Positions 48,746 through 59,665 of a stretch of DNA of 64,000 nucleotides are shown here, one piece after another. Position numbers and translations under genes: made by a program. The stretch's first letter is position 1. Every line of letters starts with the position of its first letter. Source of the stretch: Histoplasma ohiense (lineage: Eukaryota > Ascomycota > Eurotiomycetes > Onygenales > Ajellomycetaceae); contig JAEVHH010000004.1 of assembly GCA_017607445.1 (NCBI GenBank), forward strand, positions 2,666,001 to 2,730,000, read 5' to 3'. Under the pieces are notes generated by a model that was given only the letters and a program-made list of their open reading frames with translations, did not search any database and was not told where the DNA came from.

Positions 48746-50195
48746 AGTAGGTGGCTGTAACGATATTATATATATGTGTATATAAATAAATAAAATAAAA
48801 CATGGGAGAAATGAAATATCAATGACAAATGAGCAACCTTACCGCCCATCACTTTTTACCCATCCATCTACTCAAGTGAATTCTGAACTTATCCACAATT
48901 CAACCTTGCAATACATACATACATGCATTCCGATTAAATCGAACCAATTCAATCGAACCAATCCCACACCCAACGCAACCCTTCACTTTCATCCAGGGAA
49001 GGGCCGGCTCAAGAAAGCAAAGTCTCTTCCCGTCTAAACCGTGCCCCCTTCCATTAATCTAACGTGTTGTCTACTGAGTCTTGCTCTCACAAATGTGTTG
49101 GTAACCAGTGCTATTTAGAATTTCCAAATTAACCGTTCCAGCCGCAACGATAAATGGCTTCCTTCCCAGTCCCATTTAATGTATTAAGGGAGAACGACAG
49201 AAAGAATGAGACCGAGAGGAACAGGGAGAAGAGAATGTGGGTAGGTAGGTAGGTGGAGAAATTCTCAAGTGAAATAAATCTATCACTAGATATTGAGAAA
49301 GAATTGTGCGAATGAAGAAATAAACGGGAAATAAACGGGTAGGAAGTAAGGGAGATAGAAGAAATCTCTTTTTCTTGTCTTTTTATGCCTGTCAACTCGA
49401 TAAAATTCAGGGGGTATAAACTACATCTGTTCTAAGTAAAGCTAGAAAGATTTGAAAAGGAACAAAGAAAAGGGAAACTAAGAAAAAAAGGATTGGGGAG
49501 GAGGATGCTCATGCCAATTTGGGCAAAGTTTCCTCAAAATGAAAGGAAAAGGTGGAACGGTAGGCAAGCTAAATATTATCAAAGTAATAGAGTACACATC
49601 TCGACTCACACACGTATACCTACCACCTCATGACTTACTGAGATAGTATAAAGGGCGAACCCTGCGCGAAAAAGAGGCGAAAATTGGGAAAGAGGTATAT
49701 TGTGCTCCTGTGTTCGAACGATAGAAAGAGTAGTTGGAGAAAATATACGGGGAAACACTGAAACAAGATAAGTCAGATCAGTAAGATCTGGGGGTTGAAA
49801 ATAAAAGAAAGAGAAGATAAGAGCCCAGCAGCCTGGCGATATAGCGTCTTGGGGGACATATATAAACAAAGATGTGTAGTGGTAAATCATGAAGGAGGGA
49901 AATTAGGGCGCGAGGGCACGGGGGCCAGCGCAGCAGCGTGAGGCTTTTATTTCGTCGGGTAGGTTAAGATGTAATAGAGTCGCGTAGGAACGATGAGTAT
50001 AATTTGCGATGTAGACGCAATTCGCGCAACGGATTAACAGCTGGAGAACCAATATTCAACCGCCTTCTGAATAAACGCCAGAAAAAAATGAAAGCGAAAA
50101 GGGGGAAGAGAAATGAAACAAGGCGCAATCGTCAAGACATCAATGAGGACCGTGAAATAGGGCGGTGTCGCTATAAAATATGGTAGCGGTAAGGG

Positions 50196-52086
50196 TTAAG
50201 AATCGTCGTGAGTCTCGGCTGAGACATCGCCATCGATAGTTTTCCTCCAATGCTCAGGTAGGCAAACACACACAAGCTGGGAAATAGGTCAGTATTGTAC
50301 TTTAATAAAAAAAAAAAGCGTATGTTGCGGATGAGACATACCGGGAATGCTTTGATTTCGCCTGACGGTGGAGGAGACGATCCTCTTCTGGCTGAGCCGT
50401 TAGAAACACCGCTATCACGCTGTGGGTTGCGGTTTATTTCATAATCCTCGGCCCTTTCGTTTAGTCTAACCCCAGTTGCCCATCCATCATCCCATATTCC
50501 CACTACCTTCAGCATGTCGCCCCTGTCCAGCTCAAATTCATCACCTGCACGAGGCTGATATGCCCATAGAACAGCAACCTTATCATTTGGGTGGATATCA
50601 TCCTGTGAGTAGTAGTCTCTGAAGTAGGGAAGCTGCTCAGATTGGCCACTGGCCATCCCTTCGGGTGAGGAATAATGGTCACCACTCCCAGACCTTGGTG
50701 AGGCTGTGTCACTGTTCCCTGCCAACACAGAAGCACTTGAAAGAGACCCATTTCTCTTGCCCGTAACGGGTGGTCCACGCTTAGACCGTGCTGGACTCTC
50801 CCCGAATGCGTCGGAATCGGAAGAATCGTGATATTTGGTTTGACCCGGAGATACTGCTGCGATTCCGCCAGCAGCACGGGGTGGAGATTCGTCATGGCTG
50901 CTTGCCTGCAAAGCTGACATTCTGGCTACACGGCTGCCTGGGAGGACCTCATATGCACCATTCCGACTCCCAGGGACATATTGCATTGGTGTCTTATTAT
51001 TTCGCTGTGGTGATGGCTGGTTTAGCGAGGGCGCCTTTGTCTGCTCGCGCCTCCGTCTCAAACATATAAAGAGGAGAGCTCCAATTGCAGCTAACATAGC
51101 TAGTCCCACAACAGACCCCACAACAACTCCGGCAATTTGACCACCAGAAAGTGCACTGTTTGATGCAACTGCTTCATCCGACGGATGTGGTGAAGATGTC
51201 GGAGAAGGAAAAAGAGGAGGAAGCGGCCCGACAGACGGAAGAGTGAGTCCTTTGCACCGATCTGTGACATCTGCGCCGATGCAGCAAGAGTCTGTAGAGT
51301 TGGTCGTGCTTCCTTGGCAAAAGCTACAGAGGCCTAACAGGTTTTGAGCAAAACCGCACTCAGTTGGCTCATTTTTGTCACCAGCGATGCAAGTATCAGT
51401 GAGCGCATCCTTCGGGTTCGAACAGACTGTGAAATCAGCTCTGATCTCATTCATATAATCATTTCTCGGAGTGCCGCAAAGCTCGGGATTGACAGCAATT
51501 AGTTGTTCACTGGTAGCGTATTGTGCCTGTCGCAAATATATCAATATATTTCTATCAAGTCGAAGATATAATGCGGATATTGGGGACTAACACAAGACTC
51601 TGCACATAGAGGAGGTGAGCTTCCACATGCTGCTGAACTCTGAACAATTCCATTACAAATTACGCTGAGTGTATATCTGGCATAGAGTGAAGAGGTATTG
51701 CTAAGGTTGACATTAGTACAGCCAAGTACCTGCTGGTATCTGTTGTTGGAGAGAAGCAGAGGAAAGTAGTATCATTAGCAAAATATAGATCACTTCAAGG
51801 GATCGACGAGATTTGAGTCCAATTAGAAACATACTTCATCTTCACATATTCGCTGTTCGCATATGAGTACAGTCGCTCATCGAACTCTTGGGTATTGGAA
51901 ACGAACGAGAGAAAAGAACTTCAAATTTCAGTCTGATCAGCATAAAATAGACCACGACAAGCGGGCCCTATCAAGGAGGAATAAAACATACAATTTGGCA
52001 ATGTTTTCCGGGCTCATTGAGACAGCCGCATTGGAGAAGGCGGGACAGGCCTTCGAATCCTTCAGGGAAATGCAATTGGCAGCCAT
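50196..52086 (-). CDS. Single-pass membrane protein with Cys-rich ectodomain and C-terminal SH3 domain
   Basis: Five exons on the minus strand: 52086-51992, 51918-51835, 51739-51592, 51526-50342, 50276-50196; introns of 73, 95, 65 and 65 nt; 530 residues. The small exons were joined by splice signals and by the conserved order of segments (CISLKDSKACPAF, FDERLYSYANSEYVKMKYQQ, LGCTNVNLSN, then LCAESCAQYATSEQLI). The Cys-rich outer part (1-200) lacks an obvious cleavable signal. A Pro/Ser stretch leads to one membrane helix (GVVVGSVVGLAMLAAIGALLF, about 240-262) followed by RRRR, giving Nout-Cin topology. After a Ser-rich linker comes an SH3 domain (about 424-510: KVAVLWAYQPRAGDEFELD, GDMLKVVGIWDDGWATGV) with a 30-residue insert before KAFPLVCVCLPEHW. 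The layout recalls yeast Fus1 and filamentous-fungal SH3 membrane proteins. A scaffold role in cell fusion or polarity is only an inference. Confidence 0.85.
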
Positions 52087-53429
52087 GGCGAGAGGATAGG
52101 CGTAGGGTTAGGGTCCAGATCACCGTCTCCGGTATTTGCTGAATTCCACGAGGGGTTTGCGATGTCGTTTGCTGCTCCAGCTAAGGAAACCCAGCGGGCA
52201 AGGGAGGAAATGTTTTGGAGCTTCGGTTGACGGACGCTGGCCGGGGTAAAGAATCGACGAGAATTACAGAGTACAACACCCTACGAGCTATCCGGACATG
52301 GTGACGCTGATGAGTCCTTCTCTCCCCTTTGCCTTAATTGATATCTCTGGCGTGAAGGGATTGCGGCTGTGGCTGGCTCCCGCAAAGTTGCCGTCGACAA
52401 GGAGTGAATGCGAAACGAGTGACGCGAAGGAAAAAAAAGGGGGGTGCTCGCTTGGAGGGAGGCTAGAACAAATCCGGCAACAAAAATAACAAGATAACGA
52501 GTGAATTGAATCAGAAAGAGAGGAGAAGAATTATGGGATGGCGTCCACCGACGAAGCGGGATAGATGAACAAGCTGGACGGTGAGGTCTGAATAAAGAAA
52601 GCAGAGAAAGAAGTGGAGGAAGGCGGAGGCAGGCAGAGCGTGAGATGGGAAGAAGAGCACAACTAATCATGGGAGCAGGGACAACCAGCAGGGTACTGAT
52701 ACCTTGGTACAGCAGATACGGGTACGGGTACTGGTACGGGACCGGTCATCAACGACCAATGATATACAGCGCTGGCAGGGCCCGATTACCAAAATTACAG
52801 CGAAGTGTGAGCCAGCGTTCATTACAGCCAATCAGGCAGGTGGCATCCATTCCAGCCCCTGGCAGCTTGCGCGGGAATTTCCAATACGCGGTACGCAGGA
52901 CAGCTCAACAGGGCGGCGTATCAGAATACGCAATGTAGCATGTACAGTACATTACGGTGCAGTGTGTCCAACGGACATCCAACGGACGAGGCCGGTTTCA
53001 AGTTTCTCAGTGCAGATTATATTTAGCCCAGAAAGTGACACATCCATATATGCAGGAACGGTGAGTGCCGTGCATGGAACATCTTCAGATCATCCTCGAG
53101 CCGCAACAATTCTGCGAATTGGTGAATTGAGGTGTTGTCCACAGATCCGTTTTCAGTGACGTGCATCGTTTTGCAGGGAATAGCCATCAGATGAATGTTC
53201 CTCAGCATACAAAGGGGACCGTCTAACCGTTTGCCAGTCTCCTTCCTCCTCCTCCTCAAGGAGCAACATCAACAGTTAATGCTCCGTAAGATCACGTACG
53301 AAAGAACCAGAAAGTAAATAGCGACGATCAAACGTACTAGTATTTGATGACAACCTTGCTTGAACTTGTTTCATCGACATTCTGACGCTCCTTTTGAGCC
53401 CTTGCCAAACGGCAGTTTTTCTGGGAGCA
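52087..53429. other. Upstream region of the SH3 membrane protein gene
   Basis: No gene recognised. It contains the palindrome ATGTACAGTACAT (52940-52952) and short repeats such as GGTACGGGTACTGGTACGGG near 52720. Confidence 0.5.
52940..52952. repeat. 13-bp palindrome ATGTACAGTACAT
   Basis: Perfect inverted repeat with a central A, same core as the palindromes near 10.0, 28.3 and 31.2 kb. Confidence 0.8.
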
Positions 53430-53811
53430 CCAGGGTTGGGGGATGGGTAATTACACACGTCCAAGACGCTAATTTTTTATAGATAGTACCTCCATTACAT
53501 ACAAAATAACTACATCATCAGGAAAAATATTCATATCAATAGTACTAAATATGATCAGTAGATCTATTATTATAATATATGAACTAACTATATAAGTTAA
53601 AAGTGAGATAATTATGTCAAGATAGCATTAATTATGATCACCAGATTATTCATAGCAAAAAGTCAACATAATCATTTGCTAAATAATTGTGCTCATGACG
53701 ATATATACATTTGTACTGTAAATATAATGATATGGTCAGACTCACAGTAGTCATAATCATTCATTCCATCATCTATACACTGTGATTGTCAGTCACAGTA
53801 TAGTATGGAAA

Positions 53812-54123
53812 TGTAAGCGGCTGGTTGAGGATCTCGCTACTGATCTACGGAGGTCCTTGGGACTCTACGAGGATGAAGCTAAATAAGGTAATATGGTGTT
53901 ATATCGGAAGGGATTCGGATAGAAGGATCAGATATCGAGGCAGTAGAACGTAGGGGCGAGATTATATCAGAATGATTCACTGGCCTCGAGAAGGTTGGGC
54001 CGCCTGCTAATTATATACATGTAGTATTGTATTCCGTAGGTAGATCGAACCTGTCCTCCGATGACTCGTTTTTGGGTAATTATCTGTTCCGGCCTAGCTG
54101 CACCTTAGCTCGGGTTTCTTACA
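53812..54123. mobile_element. Probable solo LTR nested in MITE copy 2
   Basis: A 312-bp block with no counterpart in MITE copy 1, bounded by TGTAAG and CTTACA (TG...CA ends with 6-bp inverted termini), as for LTR retrotransposons. It has a different, higher-GC composition than the surrounding MITE. No internal retroelement sequence flanks it. The adjacent 5-mers (GGAAA and AAAAG) are not a clean target duplication, so the assignment is provisional. Confidence 0.5.
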
Positions 54124-54172
54124 AAAAGCTGATACCAGTTATTTGATATGATAGTTAACTATCAGCAGCATA

Positions 54173-54364
54173 CTGAGGATCCTCTCAAAAGTTTTGATTA
54201 GCACTAAGAATTGAAGTTGTAATTGTAACCGGCATTAACCATTTCCATTCCATGCCTTAACCTCTAATTATTCAAGGTGCTTGGGAATGAAGATCCTTGA
54301 GAATGGTAACAATATTACAGCTTAAATTATTAGCGCTAATCAAAACCTTTGAGAGGGTCCTCCG
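54173..54364. mobile_element. Small TA-MITE (192 bp) nested in MITE copy 2
   Basis: Imperfect inverted ends of about 32 bp: left TACTGAGGATCCTCTC followed by AAAAGTTTTGATTAGC; right GCTAATCAAAACC then TTTGAGAGGGTCCTCCGTA. Flanked by TA at 54171-54172 and 54365-54366. MITE copy 1 lacks it at the equivalent place (CAACA-TA-GATCTCTTGATGG). Its right end CCTCCG-TA is the same as that of the larger element at 36.7 kb, which suggests mobilisation by a related transposase. Confidence 0.8.
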
Positions 54365-54495
54365 TATATCTTTTGATGGCATGATTATTTTGTATGTAAT
54401 GAAAGTGTATGCACTATATCTACAAAAAATTAGCGGCTCTTGGCCGAGTGTAATTAGCCTACCTCTGGCTGTAATTATCCATCTCTCAGGGTTTG

Positions 54496-55920
54496 CTAGC
54501 CCCTGAAGTGTTCCATGGATGGGTCCTGGGGAAATTAGGAACGCCACATCTGAATTTCTTGATCCCGCCAGCCACTAAACGATGAGCTTTGAGCACACAT
54601 CGTGGACGAACACTGGATCGGTGCCTCTCTCCACCAAACTAGGCGGCTAGTCGCCGAGCCTGACAACGAGAAAGGAAAAAACAAAAACAAAAATAAAAAT
54701 AAGAACGAAGAAAAATGAAGGTAAATTGTTGAAGAAAAACACGACATTTTTCCGCCTGGATGATGATGGGGAAACACAAATGCTGCACAGATTTATGACA
54801 CCATTGTATTGAAATGATTTCTCCTTTGCTCAGCCTACCTGTACAGGAGGTACTGTACATGCCCTTTACCAGCAGAAAGGTCCCATAAGTAACCAAGGCC
54901 AACAATTATACTTACTGCTGTGTTGCACTAGTAGTGTTTCTCGTTGAAGTGCTGCTGGAAATAACACAACAAATGCACCACGACAAATCCTGGAGGAAGA
55001 GATCACTTCCCCATTGCAAGAAAAAAAAATGACACTTTTTTTCCATTTTCATTTTGCATGTCAATGAAGAAGTGCTTTGAATGACTGCCTGGTGCAGTAC
55101 CTATACATTGCATGCATTCACACTCACTTCTTCCCTTTCTGTTGCAGCGGCTAAATCTGCTGTATGACATTCACCACCTTGGAAAGAATTTGGCTAGCTC
55201 TAAATGAGACAAACTCTTCCCTGTTGGATTTTTGGGTCTACATCACCCAACCCACTGGCCTACCACTTCTTATTATGTCTATGTCAATGACTGGACCGAA
55301 TCACAGGCCTTTGTAGAGTTTGTTACTGATGTTTTTCTAAATCCATTCCAATATAGCCTGGACATATGTGTTGTTCATAAATTATAGCACTCTTTCAGAG
55401 CACTTGTCAATAGTAACTGCTTGCATTTTGAGCCCATTAATATCATCATTCATTCAATTCTCACTTTCCTTTTCCTTTAGGACTGTCCATACTAGTATGA
55501 ATGGAACTTCCATATGAAATCCAGTTGTATTGTGAGGGTAAAGGTCAATATATATCCATTCATTCTCCTGACATTGAAATACGCAAGCGTATGTTCATCC
55601 ATGTTATGATGTCAGGATTGAAGTGGATCCTCAACGGCCTCCAAGGGCCCATATGTGGTTAGTCACTCACGTGGCTTCGTCCGCATGTGGACGTCACCAG
55701 ACATCCGCAAGCAAGAAGCAAACATGATCTTTAGGTCTCCTCGCAGGCTCCCACATTTCATAGCCGTGGGCAAAGGAAGACATCAACGCCCTCCAGCTGG
55801 GCTATTTCATCCATCGACTCTCTGGCGCGCTGATACTATCTCTTTATTATCTTGTGTTTTAACTGCTACGGCACATACATACCATACCACTGCTGACATA
55901 CTGACATCAAGCCAGCCACC
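54496..55920. other. Upstream region of the Pmp3/Sna3-like gene
   Basis: No gene recognised. AT-rich with short A-tracts. The 60 bp before the start codon read CATACATACCATACCACTG...GCCAGCCACC, a good start context. Confidence 0.5.
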
Positions 55921-56556
55921 ATGTGCTGCTCCCCAGACTGCTTTCTCGCATTCATCGCGGTCCTCTTCCCTCCTATTGCTGGTATGTTATCCCCATCCCC
56001 ACCCCGCACAATTCGCCGCAACCATCCCTACACCTCTTAACTACATGATCCCCCTTCTCACAATGAAACTCACAATCCTTCGCCCATCCAATCAGTCTGG
56101 GTAAAAGTCGGAGTCTGCTCCGCAGACTCCCTCATCAACATCGCATTGCTGGTCCTCGGCTACGTCCCCGGCCTCCTCCATGCCTGGTACATAATCCTCA
56201 AATATCCAGAAGACAACCTAGATTATCCAGACGGCTACCGTCCCATTGTGGGCGCAAATGGACAGAGCCACGACACTGAGGGCGGACGAGTAGCATACTA
56301 CTTTATCTCACATCGGCCACCACCCCCCTCACCCCCTCATGGCGGCCCTTCCCCCCAACCACACAGATCGTACGGAACAACAGCGCCTGTCGCCAATCCT
56401 GCGGCAAGCTCACAGCAGCCATCACAACCTTCTGTGCCTGGAGCAAATGTCGCGGGGGAGGGCAGTAGCAGCGGCCCACATGGAGCTGGAGTGCGCGCAC
56501 CGCCCACGTACGCAGAAGCTGTGAAGGGCGATCATAAGATACAAACTCCGGACTGA
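55921..56556 (+). CDS. Pmp3/Sna3-family membrane proteolipid with C-terminal PPxY motif
   Basis: Two exons, 55921-55981 and 56096-56556 (114-nt intron, GTATGT donor, CAATCAG acceptor); 173 residues. The ATG sits in CCACCATGT, and the first exon encodes MCCSPDCFLAFIAVLFPPIA, the family signature; the intron falls inside the VWVKVGVCSADSLINIALL block. Two membrane helices (about 7-27 and 31-54) with LLHAWYIILKYPE after the second. The cytosolic tail is Pro/Ser/Gly-rich and ends with APPTYAEAVKGDHK: the PPTY (about 156-159) is a WW-domain ligand. In yeast the related Sna3 uses such a motif to recruit the Rsp5 ubiquitin ligase and enter multivesicular bodies. Short Pmp3 proteins act in membrane-potential and salt tolerance. 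The long tail makes Sna3 the closer match, and the role is inferred. Confidence 0.88.
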
Positions 56557-56904
56557 GGTGGTGGATGGATCTGTTGATGAGCTATACTATATGATGATGA
56601 CGATGTCGATTGATGTTGATGAGCGGGTATAAAATTGACATACACTTACTTACGTTCGGGGGCTGAACTTTAGAGCAGTCTTATCCCAAGCGTATTGCCA
56701 TCCAACCAAGCCAATCCAGTCTACAGCAGGTGACGAAGCTTCCTCACTCATTTACGGTGAAAAACTGAACTTCTCCTCTTTATATGGACCCCACTTATCC
56801 CGGCACTCAGAGATTGGTGCCAGATCTATGTTTGTTGTCGACGTGTAGATATGGCTATTTTCTTTCTGTGATCATTTGCGGCTTCCTACTAAAACCTATA
56901 CATT

Positions 56905-56948
56905 GCTTCTTCTTCTTCTTCTTCTTCTTCTTCTTGTTGTTGTTGTTG
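56905..56948. repeat. (TTC)n(TTG)n compound microsatellite
   Basis: About ten TTC units followed by about five TTG units. Confidence 0.9.
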
Positions 56949-57514
56949 TAATGCTAGGTTCGTGTGGTTTTTGTCAATTGCCGTATTGGCCTCCAGTTCT
57001 CAACCCCGTTTCCAACAGCTATCTCTCGTCCCGTCGATGTTACAAATTAGTTCTTGTTGTCTTGATCGTTCTTCTCCTCGCTGGCAGCGTGGCCGAATGT
57101 TTGAAAATAATCAGTTTTGCTCCTGAATATACTTTGTTTTTATTCACGTGGGGCGCGGAGGGGCTACGGTTGGGGGTCCAGCCGATTTGTAATGATATGG
57201 TACTTCCTTCTCACATCTCGTTCCTTTTCCATCGCAAAGAGTAGAGCTATTATTATGTAGTACGTGCTGAATATTGACTGGCATGGTTCTTCTTATATTA
57301 TAATGTGAGATGACTTCTGCAAGGAAGACTGCCTAAATGAATGAATGTATTACTGGGAAGATGATGAAGATCTGGATTTCTGAAAAGTGGTGTAATATCA
57401 GCATTATTGTCCATATCCTGCGGGTAAAAAATGGGGGAGCTGCTGGTTAATGATTCGCGATATTTTCTTGCGCAGCTCGATATTGTGATACGAAAAATCA
57501 TTTTCGTTATTCAC

Positions 57515-57523
57515 TACTCCGTA
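57515..57523. repeat. Single TACTCCGTA motif
   Basis: TA-CTCCG-TA, the single-unit form of the motif seen doubled at 24382 and 35797. Confidence 0.6.
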
Positions 57524-57808
57524 CAGGTGAAATGCAACTCAATAAATCAATAATATCATCCGTGGCTCATTCTTGCCAATGGGATCGAATTTGTGTGGAT
57601 TCTGGAATAATGATCCCCCCCCCAAAAAAAAGCAAAACAAAATGCAGGGGATAAGTCCAATCTCTCGGTGTTCGCCAACGAGGGTCCCGAGGCTACCAAC
57701 CAACCAACCATTTATCATTTCAACCGTAGCAACAACAAATCTCCTCCCCTCCCCTCCTCCCGCGCCCATGAAGCTGTCTTCTGCCACAAAGACAGTCTCC
57801 ACCTCACC

Positions 57809-59665
57809 ATGCAACCCATCCTACCAATATTCCGACAATCCCTCCTCCGTTCTTCCATAAATCTCTCACGGTCGTCCACAACCACAAACGCTGCCACCGC
57901 CACCAAAACATCCGCTCCAAAATTTATAACTACATCCACTACTACTACGAGAACTGCACGCGCGTCCACAGGTCCAATTCCATTCCTCCCACCAGGCGCC
58001 AGAAAGCAACATCAATGGTTTGTCAGTGCGCGCCATCGTAATAATAATTACAATGTGTATGCGACTTCGTCAGTATGCCTGCGCTGTCAATTCCGCAGAC
58101 GGTATTCCTCTGTGCAGGGGGGAGGGAAGGGAGTAGAAGGGGAGAAGAAAGATTCCATGCCGCTGAAGAGTGATGGGAAGGGCAATTTAGAGGGGCCGAT
58201 CGCGGGGGAAATGCAGGGTGTTTTCACAAAAAGGGCTTCAGAGAGTGAGCTGGATTTGTTAGGTAGGGAGAAAAGGTGCTTGGATAGCTATCCAAAAACA
58301 CAGCAGCAGGGACAACGACAGCAAGAACAAGACCAAAAGAATGTGAAGGAGGGGAATGGGAATGGAAACGATCGGGGCTTGCCGTCGCAGATTGAAAAGC
58401 GTAGATCGGACCTCTCCAAGCAATTTACTCGTTTGATGGATAATATGCAGTCGAACATTTTCATTGTGGGACAGAGGCTTAATGATCTCACGGGCTATTC
58501 CGGCATTGAGAAGTTGAAGCAAGATATATTAGCCCAGGGTATGTATTGAGTTTTTGTGTTGCCATTGGGGATCGGTTTGGTTTGTGTATACTGAAACCAC
58601 CTGCCCAATCTATATAACGACACCCAGGGGAAAGATAATAATGAAATAGAATAAAATTAGAAAAAAAAAATTAAAAAAAAAATTGGGGGGAGAAGGAGAG
58701 GAAACGGAATACATACCTTTCCTGCACAATGCTAACCCACCCCCAACAAACTCCCAGAACATCGAGTCCGCGAAACCCGCACCTGCGTCCAAGAAGCCAA
58801 AGAGGCCTACTCCGCAGCCATCAACCGCCGCTCCGCCTCACAACGCGAAGTTAATGAGCTCCTACAGCGCAAACACGCCTGGAGCCCCACAGATCTCGAA
58901 CGCTTTACCTCCCTCTACCGCTCCGACCATGCGAACGAGCGTGCGGAAACAGACGCGCAGGAGGCACTGGTGGTCGCCGAGCGCGAGGCGGAAGAGGCTG
59001 CAGCACTGTTGAGCAAGAGCATCCTATCCCGCTACCACGAGGAGCAGATCTGGTCCGACAAGATCCGTCGCATGAGTACGTGGGGCACATGGGGCCTGAT
59101 GGGGGTGAACGTGCTGTTGTTCCTGGTTTTCCAGGTAGCTGTCGAGCCGTGGCGGCGCCGCAGGTTGGTGAAGGGATTTGAGGAGAAGGTTATGGAGGCG
59201 TTGGAGAGGGAGAATGGAATGAAAGAGGGAGTGGGTGCTGTGGAAGGCGCCACCCTTCGTGATGGTGCCACTACCGTTCCTGCTGCAGCAGCAGCTACGC
59301 CATCACTCACCGCAGAACAAGTTACTCCTATATCCTCCAACATTTCAGACGAGACTCCAGCAGGACCATCAGATGCCGCCATGTTTACTGAACAAGACGT
59401 TCCCGATCCAGCCATCGTATCTGCTACCGCACCCACCCTCACCCCGTCACAGCCGAACAAACAATCACAATCGTTGACATCCGCGCTTCTTCTACCACCA
59501 GACGCTTCTCTGTCACCAGATTCCTGGCGCCAGACGATCCATGACCTTTTCGGTGAACGACGCATTACGCTTTCCCAGCGCGAGCTGACGACGGTAGCTC
59601 TCGAGAGTGCAGCGGCTGGTGCGGCCGTGATGGGCGTTTTGATTGCCCTGTTTAGACCACGATGA
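57809..59665 (+). CDS. she9: She9/Mdm33 homologue, mitochondrial inner-membrane protein
   Basis: Two exons, 57809-58538 and 58758-59665 (219-nt intron, GTATGT donor, TCCCAG acceptor); 545 residues. She9 (Mdm33) is an inner-membrane protein of the matrix side needed for normal mitochondrial shape, possibly inner-membrane fission. The ATG at 57809 begins MQPILPIFRQSLLRSS, an arginine- and serine-rich matrix-targeting sequence. A variable, Gln/Gly-rich region precedes the conserved core across the splice site: FTRLMDNMQSNIFIVGQRLN and YSGIEKLKQ in exon 1, then AKEAYSAAINRRSASQREVN and WSPTDLERFTSLYRSDHANE in exon 2. These form the family's coiled coil. A membrane helix follows (WGLMGVNVLLFLVFQVAVEPW, about 352-372), and a second hydrophobic segment (SAAAGAAVMGVLIALF) ends the protein. 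Converges with the Rieske gene (1.17 kb). Confidence 0.93.

Larger units (their letters stand above)
43405..50195. other. 6.8-kb gene-poor stretch
   Basis: The first 900 bp are T-rich 3' sequence whose F-rich frames are not genes. Further on are CCCTGGAAG repeats (44501-44534), (TA)n at 48721-48745, an AGGTAGGT run near 49235 and purine-rich sequence to 50.2 kb. No conserved domain, tRNA or splice chain was found. Confidence 0.5.
53430..54495. mobile_element. MITE copy 2, inverted relative to copy 1, with two nested insertions
   Basis: Same family as the element at 35.5-36.8 kb. Ends: GCTAATTTTTTATAGATAG with CATTACATACAAAATAACTA on the left, and the reverse-complement arm (TTATTTTGTATGTAATG, GTATGCACTATA, CAAAAAATTAGC) on the right. 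The interior (for example CATAGCAAAAAGTCAACATA and CTGTGATTGTCAGTCACAG) matches the reverse complement of copy 1. Without the probable LTR (53812-54123) and the small TA element (54173-54364) about 560 bp remain, close to the uninterrupted length of copy 1. Non-coding. The outer limits are uncertain by about 20 bp. Confidence 0.72.
56557..57808. other. Intergenic region between the Pmp3/Sna3-like gene and She9
   Basis: Contains (TTC)n at about 56905-56934 running into (TTG)n (56935-56948) and a TACTCCGTA motif (57515-57523). The frame over the trinucleotide repeat is low complexity and was not called as a gene. Confidence 0.5.

Noticed and set aside
49231..49252. AGGTAGGTAGGT and similar short tandem runs considered as CRISPR-like or telomeric repeats
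   Set aside because: Too short, no spacers, not the TTAGGG telomere unit; simple microsatellites.
57085..57110. tRNA-like words (GCGTGGCCGAATG)
   Set aside because: No matching acceptor stem, anticodon arm or TTCGAAT-type loop around it. No tRNA was found elsewhere by eye either.
56876..57244. 122-residue frame with Leu and Val runs
   Set aside because: Its start is the translation of the (TTC)n(TTG)n microsatellite; the rest has no recognisable family.
57668..57808. N-terminal extension of She9
   Set aside because: It begins at a GTG; the first in-frame ATG at 57809 gives a proper mitochondrial targeting sequence.
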